In this document: positions 21,824 to 33,915 of the stretch, in pieces
Layout: each line of letters begins with the position of its first letter
Numbering within the stretch: the stretch's first letter is position 1
DNA from: Mesostigma viride
Taxonomy: Eukaryota > Streptophyta > Mesostigmatophyceae > Mesostigmatales > Mesostigmataceae
NCBI GenBank assembly: GCA_009746045.1
Contig: RPFO01001781.1
Coordinates: 1 to 64,000, forward strand
DNA length: 64,000 nucleotides
Direction of reading: 5' to 3'
Made by a program: the position numbers and the translations under genes
Notes under the pieces: model-generated
The model's input: the letters and a program-made list of their open reading frames with translations, nothing else
What the model was told of the DNA's origin: nothing
The model's database searches: none

Positions 21824-22624
21824 TTGGTTTAGGTGGTCTTTTGAACTTGTTGATTTTAATGAAATAAGTTTACCTGTGCGTGGTGTTGATTTGTCAGTTT
21901 GCTACGCCTTTGGTTGTCATGTTGACGTTTGTCATGTTAACATTTGTGGACATTTTGTCATGTTAACAATTTTGGAGGATCAAGCCAGGTACGGCAACGT
22001 GTTTGCATGTCGTTTGCACGGGAATCTGTCGTTTATACATCCATTTTACACGAGTGTATCAGTGCCTCTTGCAGCAGGTTTCCATGCCTGCTGTATGAGT
22101 GCTATTAGCCCCATATCTGCTCAGTTTGTGGTGTTCCTTTGGAGGATGCCATTCCGTTAGTGCTGGTTTAGCACTTCTTTGTTTCCCAGCACTTTTTACA
22201 GTCCTATGTGGCTGTATACAATGCATACGTGTGTCATTTCATGGATGGCTGCTTACGCGCGCGTAACCCACACACGTAAGTGAGCGCATTATATAGGTCA
22301 GATGGGCTATCCGTGCGGTCTGACCCAAGGAAAGCATGGTGGCACTATCTATTGACATTGTCCAACCCCAGAATAATTTTTTAGAACCCTCCCTGCAGGG
22401 GTAAACTACTAAGGGGATTTCCCTTGCCTGAAAATGATCGTCTTTTGTCCAACTTTGGCAGTAAATATCTTGCAAAGCACTGAATCCAGACTCGGGATAT
22501 TATTGCATTTTCTAAAAGCCCTTGAAGTGTAGATACTCCTAGCACCTTGGTTGGGGGTATTTGGAGTTGTGGCCTATGAGTTATGATTTTTTCCATTTTC
22601 AGGGGTCTAAAAATGCCAAAATGG

Positions 22625-22695
22625 ACGCTTAAAATGGACAGCAAAATGGCGTCCCCTGCCATTTGCAGTTCTCCGAGCAAAGTTTGCGAATCCCC
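22625..22695 (+). repeat. Partial copy of the tandem-unit segment
   Basis: About 70 bp (CTTAAAATGGACAGCAAAAT onward to GCGAATCCCC) repeat the segment at about 23233-23304 inside the adjacent 1.48-kb unit, suggesting an older rearrangement at the array edge. Confidence 0.7.
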
Positions 22696-22728
22696 AAGAC
22701 AACAAAACACAGGGAGGGTGGGTGGGCA

Positions 22729-23778
22729 AGAAAAAAGACCTTCCCCTTCCTCGCAAGGTCCCTAAAAAGACGACACAACACGCTACATGGCAACGCCCCT
22801 AAAAAAAATCCCAGCCTTACTGACACAACTAATGTCAGACCGGCAACTACGAAATGTCAGCAAAATGATTCGAGTCAGAACTTTTAACTACACTAGTCGC
22901 CAATCAAAGGCAGTTTCAGGCCAGCATACAAAATTAAAAGGCCTTATAAATACGACCTTTTTAACCGCCTGAACAACAACGAAAACTGCCCGTAACTAAT
23001 CACCCAGTTACAAAATCCAAACTGATTATCATCCGCTAAAAACGGCCCTAGTCGCCGGCCATGCCAGCGAAACTGGAACCCCAAGAGCGTGCCACGTAAT
23101 CTTTGCCGCCGTCAGGAACACTTCGATTGCGGCGTTCGTTCTCGCCCATTATAAGAAACTATTTTCAGAGAAATCCGATTCGTGTATCCATTGCTCCCAC
23201 TCCACCAACTTCTTATTGAAAACATTAAGTGGTCGCTTAAAATGGACAGCAAAATGGCGTCCCCTGCCATTTGCAGTTCTCCGAGCAAAGTTTGCGAATC
23301 CCCAACTCCCCCACGCCTGGCTGACTCAAAGCCGCTCCCCTCTCTCCAAGGACCGCGTGTCCATCGAGAATGCCCTGCCGCAATGGACCCCGTTTTAACA
23401 CCAGCAGCTGTGGATGCATTGATGCACTGTTATAGGTAACCACATTCTCGCGAATTGACCCTTTGCAGGGCCCGCCACCGACCCCAAAGAAGGCCTCCCC
23501 TCTGATGATCGGCAACAGGAGTTGTTGTTGTTGCGAAGACAAAGCAGAAGACGCAGCGATCAAGCAATTACCGAAACCCCAAGTTTCGTTTCTCACTATA
23601 TTTCGCCACGACCCCTTTAGGAGAGCATCGTCCTTGACAGGGGGCACACCCCCGCACCTACCATGCTAACAGATTTACCGTTAGGCATATAATCAAGGCC
23701 GCATATCAGCCCTCACCCCCAGCGCCGAGACCGCGCGCCAAACAACGGTGTGAGTGAAAATATTTTTAAATTCATTAA
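22729..23778 (+). repeat. 1.48-kb tandem unit, copy 1 (5'-truncated)
   Basis: It matches 25928-26978 almost base for base. It lacks the first 430 bp of the unit, and its right end is split by a TTAA element. A minus-strand 136-codon frame (23237-23647) and shorter plus-strand frames recur in copy 2. I recognise no protein, and the frames overlap on both strands, so I do not call a gene. Confidence 0.88.
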
Positions 23779-25496
23779 CTCGTCGTCTGTCCCTGGTCCT
23801 CTACGGAGGACTGAGTTGAACTCAGTCCTCTCTAGAGGACCGAGTTTTTGGGTTTCGTAGAAAATTCGCCCCGGTCAGAATGTTTGACAAAAAAATTCTC
23901 TCAAAATTTATTCAAATACTACGTGAAAAGATCTTTCTTGGACATATTTTTGGGATTTTTTTGGATTTGGTATGCGCGGCTAACTGTACGGTCAAAGTAC
24001 AGGTGGTAAGGGTACTTTTCCACGTGAAACGCGAGTTCCGGAAATGCACGACCTAGCCATGGCGGCTCGCGCCCATGCATGCAGTTTACGTTTGCGGACG
24101 AGTTAGCCGTCCAAACTCAGTAAATAGATTTAACATGCCCTAAAGATGATATAAATCAATTTTTAGCTCGCGGGGATGCGATTTACCCGGTGTCGGCACT
24201 GTTCTTGCTGGAAAAAACTGCGATAAGGCAGGTCGACGGAATTGATTACTGCGCTTGCTTTCCGGCGCAATTTCAATGGCTGATAGGTTTCTTTCTACAT
24301 GTTAACATGAGTTGCATTAGAATATATTGAGTGACAGTATAGATTTGATGATCTCGACCATTCTGTCACGTCATGGTCTATGTGCCGCAAAGTGCCACTT
24401 TTGCGGGCACCGCCTGGGCCAAGGTAACGCCAGCCGTGCCAGGTAAAGCCGGATAATCGTTGCCTCTTCGTTCCTTGATGTTCGTACATGAGTTTAAGCT
24501 TGCGAGGCGTTGTCAGGTTCAAGTCTTGATGCTCTTTCTTGACCGTTGCCTGCCCCTCTCTAAAACCCCCTTTTCAGATGATGTTAGCAGGCATTTGCCT
24601 TAACCCAGTGTAGTTGTGCAGGGTTTTAGGAGCTGTGCAGGTTTAAACACCTTCATAGATGTTAGTTATTCTTTTGCTACGTTCATACTGCATGATTGTG
24701 TGGCCACGGGCTGCGTCAAGGGTGCATTCAAGCTTTTACGGGTGAGTGAAAAGTCTTGGTGACAAACCACTGCCATCATGTGCCAGCAACTATGTTGGCC
24801 ACATCATGGCAAGGCAAAACAGTTATAGCCATATCTATTGTTGTTTGAAACAATGGAAATATGCTTAACCTACCCATTATATTGGTGGTTGACACTTATA
24901 ACATAACCCTTTGTTGGTAGGTATCCAAGCCCATTCCCTACATGCATGCATAGGCTCTCACTACATGATAAGGCATGATATACCTGAAGTATGATGATGC
25001 AAGTGTGTTGTCCTGTAATGCTTGAAGGGAAATGAGTTGATTGGGATGGTTGGTGGCCACGGTGATGTAGTATGACCGCACTTACATGCTAGCAAAGTTA
25101 GCAAAAGCCCCATTCCTCTCCTGAGGACTGAGAGTTTTTTAATTGTTTCAGGCAGTTGCAGTGGCCAAATGGAGCCCAGTTTTTTGCCACGCTTCAAGAA
25201 CTATGTTGTTTACATGCCTATATTTTTTCTTCATGCACCAGGATTTGATTGAATTTTTCCCACTCGTTCTTATCCCGAAAAATGCAAATTCGCGAGGGGC
25301 GCCCAACGTCCGTGTAATTTTCAGGTGTTCGGGTCAAGTTTTCACATATGCAGTATTTTTGCCAACAAAATGATATCTAGTACACCCCAGATCCACATCA
25401 AAACATTTGGGATGGACCCCCCACCTAGTCGCTACACGCGGTTGAAAATTGTCAACTCAGTCCTCCTGTGAGGACTGAGTTGGGACAGACGACGAG
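23779..25496. mobile_element. 1.7-kb DNA element with TTAA duplications
   Basis: The element is bounded by perfect 15-bp inverted repeats CTCGTCGTCTGTCCC (23779-23793 and its complement 25482-25496) and by TTAA on both sides (23775-23778, 25497-25500). The empty site is seen at the corresponding junction between unit copies 2 and 3 near 26975. Next to each end is a hairpin built from GGACTGAGTT/AACTCAGTCC. TTAA duplication is the hallmark of piggyBac-type elements, but no transposase frame is visible, so this would be a non-autonomous relative. The longest internal frame (24295-24522, minus) has no recognisable domain. Confidence 0.8.
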
Positions 25497-25500
25497 TTAA

Positions 25501-26978
25501 AATTATCGCCACGACCTCAACTGGTCCAACCCGGAGCGCAAGCATCCCCAGGTACGAACCAGCCCAAGGCAGGCCAGCCAACGTCACAGAACCTTAACCC
25601 GAAGCGCAAGCATCCTCAGGTACAAGGCTGCCACGCAGGCCAGCCCTTCCGTTTCGACAAGCAGATCTTCCCCTTCATATCCGATCTGAATATTGCACTA
25701 GCGCAGCCCAACCTCCTGCGCAGATTCCCAACCATCCGGACCCAGTTCCAAAATGAGAATCAGTCCGGACACTTGGCAGCCGCTGTGACTTCCGTGAAAC
25801 CAGAAGCTCAGGGGCTGCCGCCCGTCTGTTAATTTAATTAAGCCCTGCGCCCGAGCGGGCACAAGGCCGGGGAGGCGTCGGCATTCCTTGCATCACCATA
25901 GCCTCGGCCAACGCGTGCCCAGCGTCATGCAAGAAAAAAGACCTTCCCCTTCCTCGCAAGGTCCCTAAAAAGACGACACAACACGCTACATGGCAACGCC
26001 CCTAAAAAAAATCCCAGCCTTACTGACACAACTAATGTCAGACCGGCAACTACGAAATGTCAGCAAAATGATTCGAGTCAGAACTTTTAACTACACTAGT
26101 CGCCAATCAAAGGCAGTTTCAGGCCAGCATACAAAATTAAAAGGCCTTATAAATACGACCTTTTTAACCGCCTGAACAACAACGAAAACTGCCCGTAACT
26201 AATCACCCAGTTACAAAATCCAAACTGATTATCATCCGCTAAAAACGGCCCTAGTCGCCGGCCATGCCAGCGAAACTGGAACCCCAAGAGCGTGCCACGT
26301 AATCTTTGCCGCCGTCAGGAACACTTCGATTGCGGCGTTCGTTCTCGCCCATTATAAGAAACTATTTTCAGAGAAATCCGATTCGTGTATCCATTGCTCC
26401 CACTCCACCAACTTCTTATTGAAAACATTAAGTGGTCGCTTAAAATGGACAGCAAAATGGCGTCCCATGCCATTTGCAGTTCTCCGAGCAAAGTTTGCGA
26501 ATCCCCAACTCCCCCACGCCTGGCTGACTCAAAGCCGCTCCCCTCTCTCCAAGGACCGCGTGTCCATCGAGAATGCCCTGCCGCAATGGACCCCGTTTTA
26601 ACACCAGCAGCTGTGGATGCATTGATGCACTGTTATAGGTAACCACATTCTCGCGAATTGACCCTTTGCAGGGCCCGCCACCGACCCCAAAGAAGGCCTC
26701 CCCTCTGATGATCGGCAACAGGAGTTGTTGTTGTTGCGAAGACAAAGCAGAAGACGCAGCGATCAAGCAATTACCGAAACCCCAAGTTTCGTTTCTCACT
26801 ATATTTCGCCACGACCCCTTTAGGAGAGCATCGTCCTTGACAGGGGGCACACCCCCGCACCTACCATGCTAACAGATTTACCGTTAGGCATATAATCAAG
26901 GCCGCATATCAGCCCTCACCCCCAGCGCCGAGACCGCGCGCCAAACAACGGTGTGAGTGAAAATATTTTTAAATTTAT
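25501..26978 (+). repeat. 1.48-kb tandem unit, copy 2 (complete)
   Basis: The only uninterrupted copy. It begins AATTATCGCCACGACC and runs to the start of copy 3 at 26979. It is nearly identical to copies 1 and 3 over the shared parts; for example, C is replaced by A near 26466. No gene is recognised. Confidence 0.88.
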
Positions 26979-27047
26979 TAAAATTATCGCCACGACCTCA
27001 ACTGGTCCAACCCGGAGCGCAAGCATCCCCAGGTACACTATACTATA

Positions 27048-27385
27048 AATTTACGGCCCGTACACGTATACGGAAATTTTTACGGGCCGTAAATTTTGCG
27101 TTCGTACGCATATACTTACCACTCGTATACTGGCCGTAAAATTTACTACCGTATACTTTTTCTAGTAAATTTTACGGTAGTAAATTTTACGGCCAGTATA
27201 CGAGAAAAAATTTACGGTAGTAAATTTTACGGCCAGTATACGAGAAAAATTTACGGTAGTAAATTTTACGGCCAGTATACTAGAAAAAGTATACGGTAGT
27301 AAATTTTACAGCAAGTATACTAGAAAAAGTATACGGTAGTAAAAGTTTACGGCCAGTATACTGGACAAGTATACGGGCCGTAACC
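27048..27385 (+). repeat. Left subterminal array of GTATAC/GTAAA modules
   Basis: The modules TTTACGGTAGTAAATTTTAC and GGCCAGTATACKAGAAAAA repeat about five times with small changes. The array is complementary in part to the right arm. Confidence 0.85.
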
Positions 27386-27964
27386 TTGTGATTTGTCCAA
27401 CCTAGTGTATTGTGATTTGCGTTGTCATTTGACTTCATGGAAACATCATGTGGCAATAATTCAAATTAATTAATCAATTATCAATCATTCAAATTAATGA
27501 AGAAACACATTATACTACTAAGAAACACACTAGTTGAATTAACCCTTATCAATCATTCAAATTTCCCAGAGCATCAGCTCCACGACGTACGCGAAAATAT
27601 GCCGAGCTATGGCTGCCGAGAATGCTCATAACTTTCGACTCAGGCCATGAAATTTAGTCGGGTTTGTTGCATTCGACTCGTCTTCTGATGACAAACACGC
27701 TGGTATAATTTCCGGCAGCTATCGTCCCCGATTTCGTACGTTCTCGACCTCGGCCTGCCCAGCAGATATCGCTATTTTCGACTCGATATGGCGGCATTCC
27801 CTTCGTGAATAGCACGCCTGCGCCCCCCGCCCCAGCATTCGACATCTTCCCCGTAGCTATGGAGGCCCCAACAACACCTGCCGCCCCAGAAACCCGGTCG
27901 CTGGACGACGTTCTTGCCGCAGCCAGCCCTTTCGTCGGCATCGCTCCCGCCGCTCCCAAGTAGC

Positions 27965-29775
27965 CAAAGGAACTTAGGTAATGCAACGAGGGAGGGAAGC
28001 TAAGCAAGGGAGGGGAGGAAAGCTACTAAGGGAGAGGGAGGAAAGCTACGGGCATTAAGCTATGGGATATGAAAGGGGAGGGGAAGGAAGCTAAAGGAAC
28101 TTAGGTAATGCAAGGAAGGAGGGAAGCTAAGAAAGTGAGGGGAGGAAAGCTACTAAGGGAGAGGGAGGAAAGGGAAGGGCATTAAGCTATGGGATATGGG
28201 AGGGGAGGGGAAGGAAGCTAAAGGAACTTAGGTAATGCAAGGAAGGAGGGAAGCTAAGAAAGGGAAGGGGAGGAAAGTTACTAAGGGAGAGGGAGGAAAG
28301 GGGAGGGAAGCTAAGATGGGAGGGGAGGGGAAGGAAGCTAAAGGAACTTCGGTAATGCAAGGAAGCCCCCAAGCTAAGAAAGGGAAGGGGAGGAAAGCTA
28401 CTTAGAAGGGAGAGGGAGGAAAGGGGAGGGAAGCTAAGGGATGGGAGGGGAGAGGAAGGAAGCTAAAGGAACTTAGGTAATGCAAGGAAGGAGGGAAACT
28501 AAGAAAGGGAAGGGGAGGAAAGCTACTAAGGGAGAGGGAGGAAAGGGAAGGGCATTAAGCTATGGGATATGGGAGGGAAGGGGAAGGAAGCTAAAGGAAC
28601 TTAGGTAATGCAAGGAAGGAGGGAAGCTAAGAAAGGGAAGGGGAGGAAAGTTACTAAGGGAGAGGGAGGAAAGGGGAGGGAAGCTAAGATGGGAGGGGAG
28701 GGGAAGGAAGCTAAAGGAACTTCGGTAATGCAAGGAAGCCCCCAAGCTAAGAAAGGGAAGGGGAGGAAAGCTACTTAGAAGGGAGAGGGAGGAAAGGGGA
28801 GGGAAGCTAAGGGATGGGAGGGGAGAGGAAGGAAGCTAAAGGAACTTAGGTAATGCAAGGAAGGAGGGAAACTAAGAAAGGGAAGGGGAGGAAAGCTACT
28901 AAGGGAGAGGGACGAAAGGGAAGGGCATTAAGCTATGGGATATGGGAGGGGAGGGGAAGGAAGCTAAAGGAACTTAGGTAATGCAAGGAAGGAGGGAAGC
29001 TAAGAAAGGGAAGGGGAGGAAAGTTACTAAGGGAGAGGGAGGAAAGGGGAGGGAAGCTAAGATGGGAGGGGAGGGGAAGGAAGCTAAAGGAACTTCGGTA
29101 ATGCAAGGAAGCCCCCAAGCTAAGAAAGGGAAGGGGAGGAAAGCTACTTAGAAGGGAGAGGGAGGAAAGGGGAGGGAAGCTAAGGGATGGGAGGGGAGAG
29201 GAAGGAAGCTAAAGGAACTTAGGTAATGCAAGGAAGGAGGGAAACTAAGAAAGGGAAGGGGAGGAAAGCTACTAAGGGAGAGGGACGAAAGGGGAGGGAA
29301 GCTCAGGGATGGGAGGGGAGGGGAAGGAAGCTAAAGGATCTTAGGTGCTGCAAGGAAGGAGGGAAGCTAAGAAAGGGAAGGGGAGGAAAGCTACTAAGGG
29401 AGAGGGACGAAAGGGGAGGGCATTAAGCTATGGGACATGGGAGGGGAGGGGAAGGAAGCTAAAGGAACTTAGGTAATGCAAGGAAGGAGGTAAGCTAACA
29501 AAGGGAAGGGGAGGAAAGCTACTTAGAAGGGAGAGGGACGAAAGGGGAGGGAAGCTCAGGGATGGGAGGGGAGAGGAAGGAAGCTAAAGGAACTTAGGTA
29601 ATGCAACGAGGGAGGGAAGCTAAGCAAGGGAGGGGAGGAAAGCTACAAAGGGAGAGGGAGGAAAGGGAAGGGCATTAAGCTATGGGATATGGGAGGGGAG
29701 GGGAAGGAAGCCATAGGAACTTAAGTAATGCAAGGAAGGAGGGAAGCTAAGAAGGGAGGGGAGGGGAGGGAAGCT
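27965..29775 (+). repeat. 124-bp purine-rich minisatellite with 373-bp higher order
   Basis: About 15 units carry GGAACTTAGGTAATGCAA, at spacings of 121-130 bp. Three consecutive units form a 373-bp higher-order repeat, seen exactly at 28187, 28560 and 28933. The strand is almost pure purine. Confidence 0.9.
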
Positions 29776-29785
29776 AGCGGCCCAC

Positions 29786-31125
29786 ATGCATCTCTCCCTC
29801 GACAAGGAACAAGCGCATGCACCCACCCACCCCACATGCACCCCTCCCTTTACAAGAAACAAGCATGTGGGCCCACCTACTGCAATGCATCCCTCCCTTG
29901 ATAAAGAACACACACATGCACCCACCCACCGCGCATGCATCCCTCCCTTGACAAGGAAGAAGCATGTGCACCCACCCCACCTGCGTCCCTCCCTTGACAA
30001 GGAACAATTTCATGCACCCACCCACCCACATGCATCTCTACCTTGACAAGGAACAAGAGCATGCACCTACCCACCGGGCATGCATCCCTCCCTTGACAAG
30101 GAACAAGCATGTGTACCCACCCACCCCACATGCATCCCTCCCTTTACAAGAAACAAGCACGTGAACCCACCTCATGCACAAGCATCCCTCCCTTGATAAG
30201 GAACAAGCACGTGCACCCACCCACCCCACATGCACCCCTCCCTTTACAAGAAACAAGCATGTGGGCCCACCTACTGCAATGCATCCCTCCCTTGATAAAG
30301 AACACACACATGCACCCACCCACCGTGCATGCATCCCTCCCTTGACAAGGAAGAAGCATGTGCACCCACCCACCCCACCTGCGTCCCTCCCTTGACAAGG
30401 AACAATTTCATGCACCCACCCACCCACATGCATCTCTACCTTGACAAGGAACAAGAGCATGCACCTACCCACCGCGCATGCATCCCTCCCTTGACAAGGA
30501 ACAAGCATGTGTACCCACCCACCCCACATGCATCCATCCCTTTACAAGAAACAAGCACGTGAACCCACCTAATGCACAAGCATCCCTCCCTTGATAAGGA
30601 ACAAGCACGTGCACCCACCCACCCCACATGCATCCCTCCCTCGACAAGGAACAAGCGCATGCACCCACCCACCCCACATGCATCCCTCCCTTGACAAGGA
30701 ACAAGCGCATGCAGCCACCCACCCCACATGCAGTCCTCCCTTTACAAGAAACAAGCACGTGCACCCACCTACTGCACATGCACCCCTCCCTTGACAAGGA
30801 ACAAGCGCGTGCACCCACCCACCCCACATGCATCCCTCGACAAGGAACAAGCGCGTGCACTCACCCACCCCACATGCATCCCTCCTTTGACAAGGAAAAA
30901 GCACGTGCAACCACCCACCCCACGTGCATCCCTCCCTTGACAAGGAACAAGCACGTGCACTCACCCACCCCACATGCATCCCTCCTTTGACAGGAAAAAG
31001 CACTTGCACTCACCCACCCCACATGCATCCCTCCCTTGACAGGGAAAAAGTGCGTTCACCCACCCACCCACACGCATTCCTCTCTTGACAACGAACAAGC
31101 ACGTGAACCTACCTACCCACTAGCA
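29786..31125 (+). repeat. About 50-bp minisatellite, roughly 27 units
   Basis: The unit carries CATGCATCCCTCCCTTGACA, GGAACAAGCACGTGCACCCA and CCCACCCCA. A higher-order period of about 390 bp is visible (compare 29866 with 30257). Peptide frames read through it on both strands because the unit lacks stops; they are not genes. Confidence 0.9.
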
Positions 31126-32084
31126 TGGCACGAAGGCATACCATACAATAGCATGGCGTTGCCAAAGCGAAAAAAGAGATCTCGGTGGGGAGAAATTGCC
31201 CAGCAAAACTGACAACCATGCAAGGCAAAAAACTTGAATAACTTACGGTGGACATCGGCACATAATGAGTAGCCCAGATGTGCCGGGTGTAGAGTAAACG
31301 AGGCCGAAAATGTCGTGTAACTCAAAGGCATCTTTAGTAGCCTGTCAAGCGACGGGAACGAGTGGAAACCTGAAGAATGGCAAAAGACATTAAGTCGACT
31401 GCCATACATAAAAGATAGAGAATCAGTAGTACACAGCTCCCCTCATGGAGCAGTAAGCAAATGAGCGATGATTAACAAAGTGTGAGACAGATAGCCGATG
31501 CGACTCCTTGCGACTAAACGTGGCATGCATATGCGGGCGCTGATTAGGAACATTGGCTTACTTTGTTTAGCGTAATGCGATTGCAGTAGCTTCGTGAAAT
31601 GCCGCATGCGCACGATGTCACGAAATTTAAATTTCCTTTAGGAACAAAGACGAACAAATTGATGTAGCTGGCTAAGGACTACGCCATGGTAGGCTAGCTG
31701 TATCGGAGAGAGCGCTGTAGATGGCTGGAAAAATGATAACTCAATCATGCTAAACTGCGGCTCCAAAGGCTTGTCCTAGTGCGCCTTTGGCTTTCTTCTT
31801 CTTCAGGCGCAATAAGCCCGCGATTCTTTTTTAGTCCAAATATTCTTTCACCACTACTGACCGGCTGGCGACTGCAAATCGGCATGGCCGGCTAATTATG
31901 AGGCAAGCGTTGCAAGGGCAGACGCTTGTGATCGTTGATAAATTCGAAAAATCGTTCTCGCCCGGCGCGGCGGTTCACAACTCCCCACCTGCAAACTCGA
32001 CTAGCACAGGTACGGGGGCGTTCCTGAAACCAGTCCCGTACACGCAACCGTTCTATCCGGCCCTCGGCAAATATAGAATCTCTG

Positions 32085-32330
32085 CTGCACTTCCGCGGCG
32101 TGGGACACAACAACAACAACAACAACTTCCGCGGCGTGGGATTCAACTAACTAACTAACTAACTTCCGCGGCGTGGGAACCAACAACAAGAACAAGAACA
32201 AGAACAAGAACAAGAACAACACGCAACCGCTCTGTGCCGTACCTAGAACGGGACGAGTACAAGACCGTATCGGCCAGTATAGATTCTCTGCTGCCCATGT
32301 GCGGCGTGGGACACAACAACAACAACAACA
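32085..32330 (+). repeat. Composite microsatellite block with a fixed GC spacer
   Basis: CTTCCGCGGCGTGGGA or a close variant recurs about four times (near 32089, 32129, 32163 and, as TGTGCGGCGTGGGA, 32298). Each is followed by a different simple repeat: (ACAACA)n, (ACTA)n, (AAGAAC)n and again (ACAACA)n. Confidence 0.8.
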
Positions 32331-32464
32331 ACAACAAGACCCTAACCGGGGACTGTTTCGGTTACGGCCCCGTACTAGGCTCGGTTCGGTGTACGCGGCG
32401 TGTACGTAGCGTGACATTAATTCTAGTGGACGCCAAGTGGACGTAAAAAATGGCCTGTAAGGCA

Positions 32465-32885
32465 TACGACACAAAGTATACTTGCCGTAAAGTTTACGGC
32501 CCGTATACTTTGTGTCGTTTACGGTAGTAAATTTACTGCAGCATACGACACAAAGTATACGGGCCGTAAAGTTTACGGCCCGTATACTTTTTGTCGTATA
32601 CTAAAGTAAAATTTACTAAAGTATACGACAAAAAGTATACGGTAGTAATTTTTACGGCCCGTATACTTTTTTTCGTATACTAAAGTAAACTTTACTAAAG
32701 TATACGACAAAAAGTATACGGGCCGTAAAGTTTACTAAAGTATACGACAAAAAGTATACGGGCCGTAAACTTTACGGCCCGTATACTTTTTGTCGTATAT
32801 TGAAGTAAAGTTTACGTAACGTATACGGAGCCCGTATACGTTTACGGGCCGTATACGGGGCCCGTATACGTGTACGGGCCGTAAG
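32465..32885 (+). repeat. Right subterminal array of GTATAC/GTAAA modules
   Basis: Alternating GTATACGGGCCGTAAA modules and their complements, with AAAGTATACGACAAA spacers, make multiple nested palindromes. Part of the array is complementary to 27048-27385. Confidence 0.85.
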
Positions 32886-33732
32886 TTTATAGTACGAACC
32901 AGCCCAAGGCAGGCCAGCCAACGTCACAGAACCTTAACCCGAAGCGCAAGCATCCTCAGGTACAAGGCTGCCACGCAGGCCAGCCCTTCCGTTTCGACAA
33001 GCAGATCTTCCCCTTCATATCCGATCTGAATATTGCACTAGCGCAGCCCAACCTCCTGCGCAGATTCCCAACCATCCGGACCCAGTTCCAAAATGAGAAT
33101 CAGTCCGGACACTTGGCAGCCGCTGTGACTTCCGTGAAACCAGAAGCTCAGGGGCTGCCGCCCGTCTGTTAATTTAATTAAGCCCTGCGCCCGAGCGGGC
33201 ACAAGGCCGGGGAGGCGTCGGCATTCCTTGCATCACCATAGCCTCGGCCAACGCGTGCCCAGCGTCATGCAAGAAAAAAGACCTTCCCCTTCCTCGCAAG
33301 GTCCCTAAAAAGACGACACAACACGCTACATGGCAACGCCCCTAAAAAAAATCCCAGCCTTACTGACACAACTAATGTCAGACCGGCAACTACGAAATGT
33401 CAGCAAAATGATTCGAGTCAGAACTTTTAACTACACTAGTCGCCAATCAAAGGCAGTTTCAGGCCAGCATACAAAATTAAAAGGCCTTATAAATACGACC
33501 TTTTTAACCGCCTGAACAACAACGAAAACTGCCCGTAACTAATCACCCAGTTACAAAATCCAAACTGATTATCATCCGCTAAAAACGGCCCTAGTCGCCG
33601 GCCATGCCAGCGAAACTGGAACCCCAAGAGCGTGCCACGTAATCTTTGCCGCCGTCAGGAACACTTCGATTGCGGCGTTCGTTCTCGCCCATTATAAGAA
33701 ACTATTTTCAGAGAAATCCGATTCCCGGACTA

Positions 33733-33915
33733 TGGGTTAAGGCGTGAACCCAACTTAAGGCGTGAATGACTCTACTAAATTCTACTAATTTGAACTAAAG
33801 ATACTCAAACATAGTATTCTGAACTACTTTGAACTAAGAACGCCGGAATTCAATTCGACCCAACTTAAGGTGTGAACCCAACTTAAGCCAACCCAACTTA
33901 AGGCGTGAACTGCCG
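33733..33915 (+). repeat. AACTTAAGGCGTGAA short direct repeats
   Basis: The motif CCCAACTTAAGGCGTGAA or a close variant occurs about five times, at both ends of a 110-bp AT-rich core. It may be a degraded small element. The following 33916-34366 shows no recognised feature. Confidence 0.6.

Larger units (their letters stand above)
27037..32891. mobile_element. 5.9-kb foldback element carrying minisatellites
   Basis: It interrupts unit copy 3 exactly between CAGGTAC and GAACCAG and is flanked by GTAC (27033-27036, 32892-32895). Both ends carry near-matching inverted termini TATAAAYTTACGGCCCGTAC followed by arrays of GTATACGGGCCGTAAA-type palindromic modules. The interior holds a 124-bp purine-rich array, a 50-bp array, a stretch without clear features (31126-32084) and a composite microsatellite block. 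A minus-strand 117-codon frame at 27654-28007 has no recognisable domain. No transposase is visible, so mobilisation in trans or foldback-type behaviour is inferred. Confidence 0.75.
26979..33723 (+). repeat. 1.48-kb tandem unit, copy 3 (interrupted, 3'-truncated)
   Basis: The first 58 bp (26979-27036) and the continuation from 32896 to 33723 match copy 2 and are separated by a 5.9-kb foldback element. Similarity stops after GAGAAATCCGATTC at 33723. Confidence 0.88.

Noticed and set aside
23237..23647. 136-codon minus-strand frame repeated at 26440-26850
   Set aside because: Its repetition comes from the 1.48-kb tandem unit. It overlaps plus-strand frames and has no known motif.
29786..31009. 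Many long overlapping frames on both strands, rich in Cys, His and Pro
   Set aside because: They are reading frames through a stop-free 50-bp tandem repeat; the peptides simply repeat the unit.
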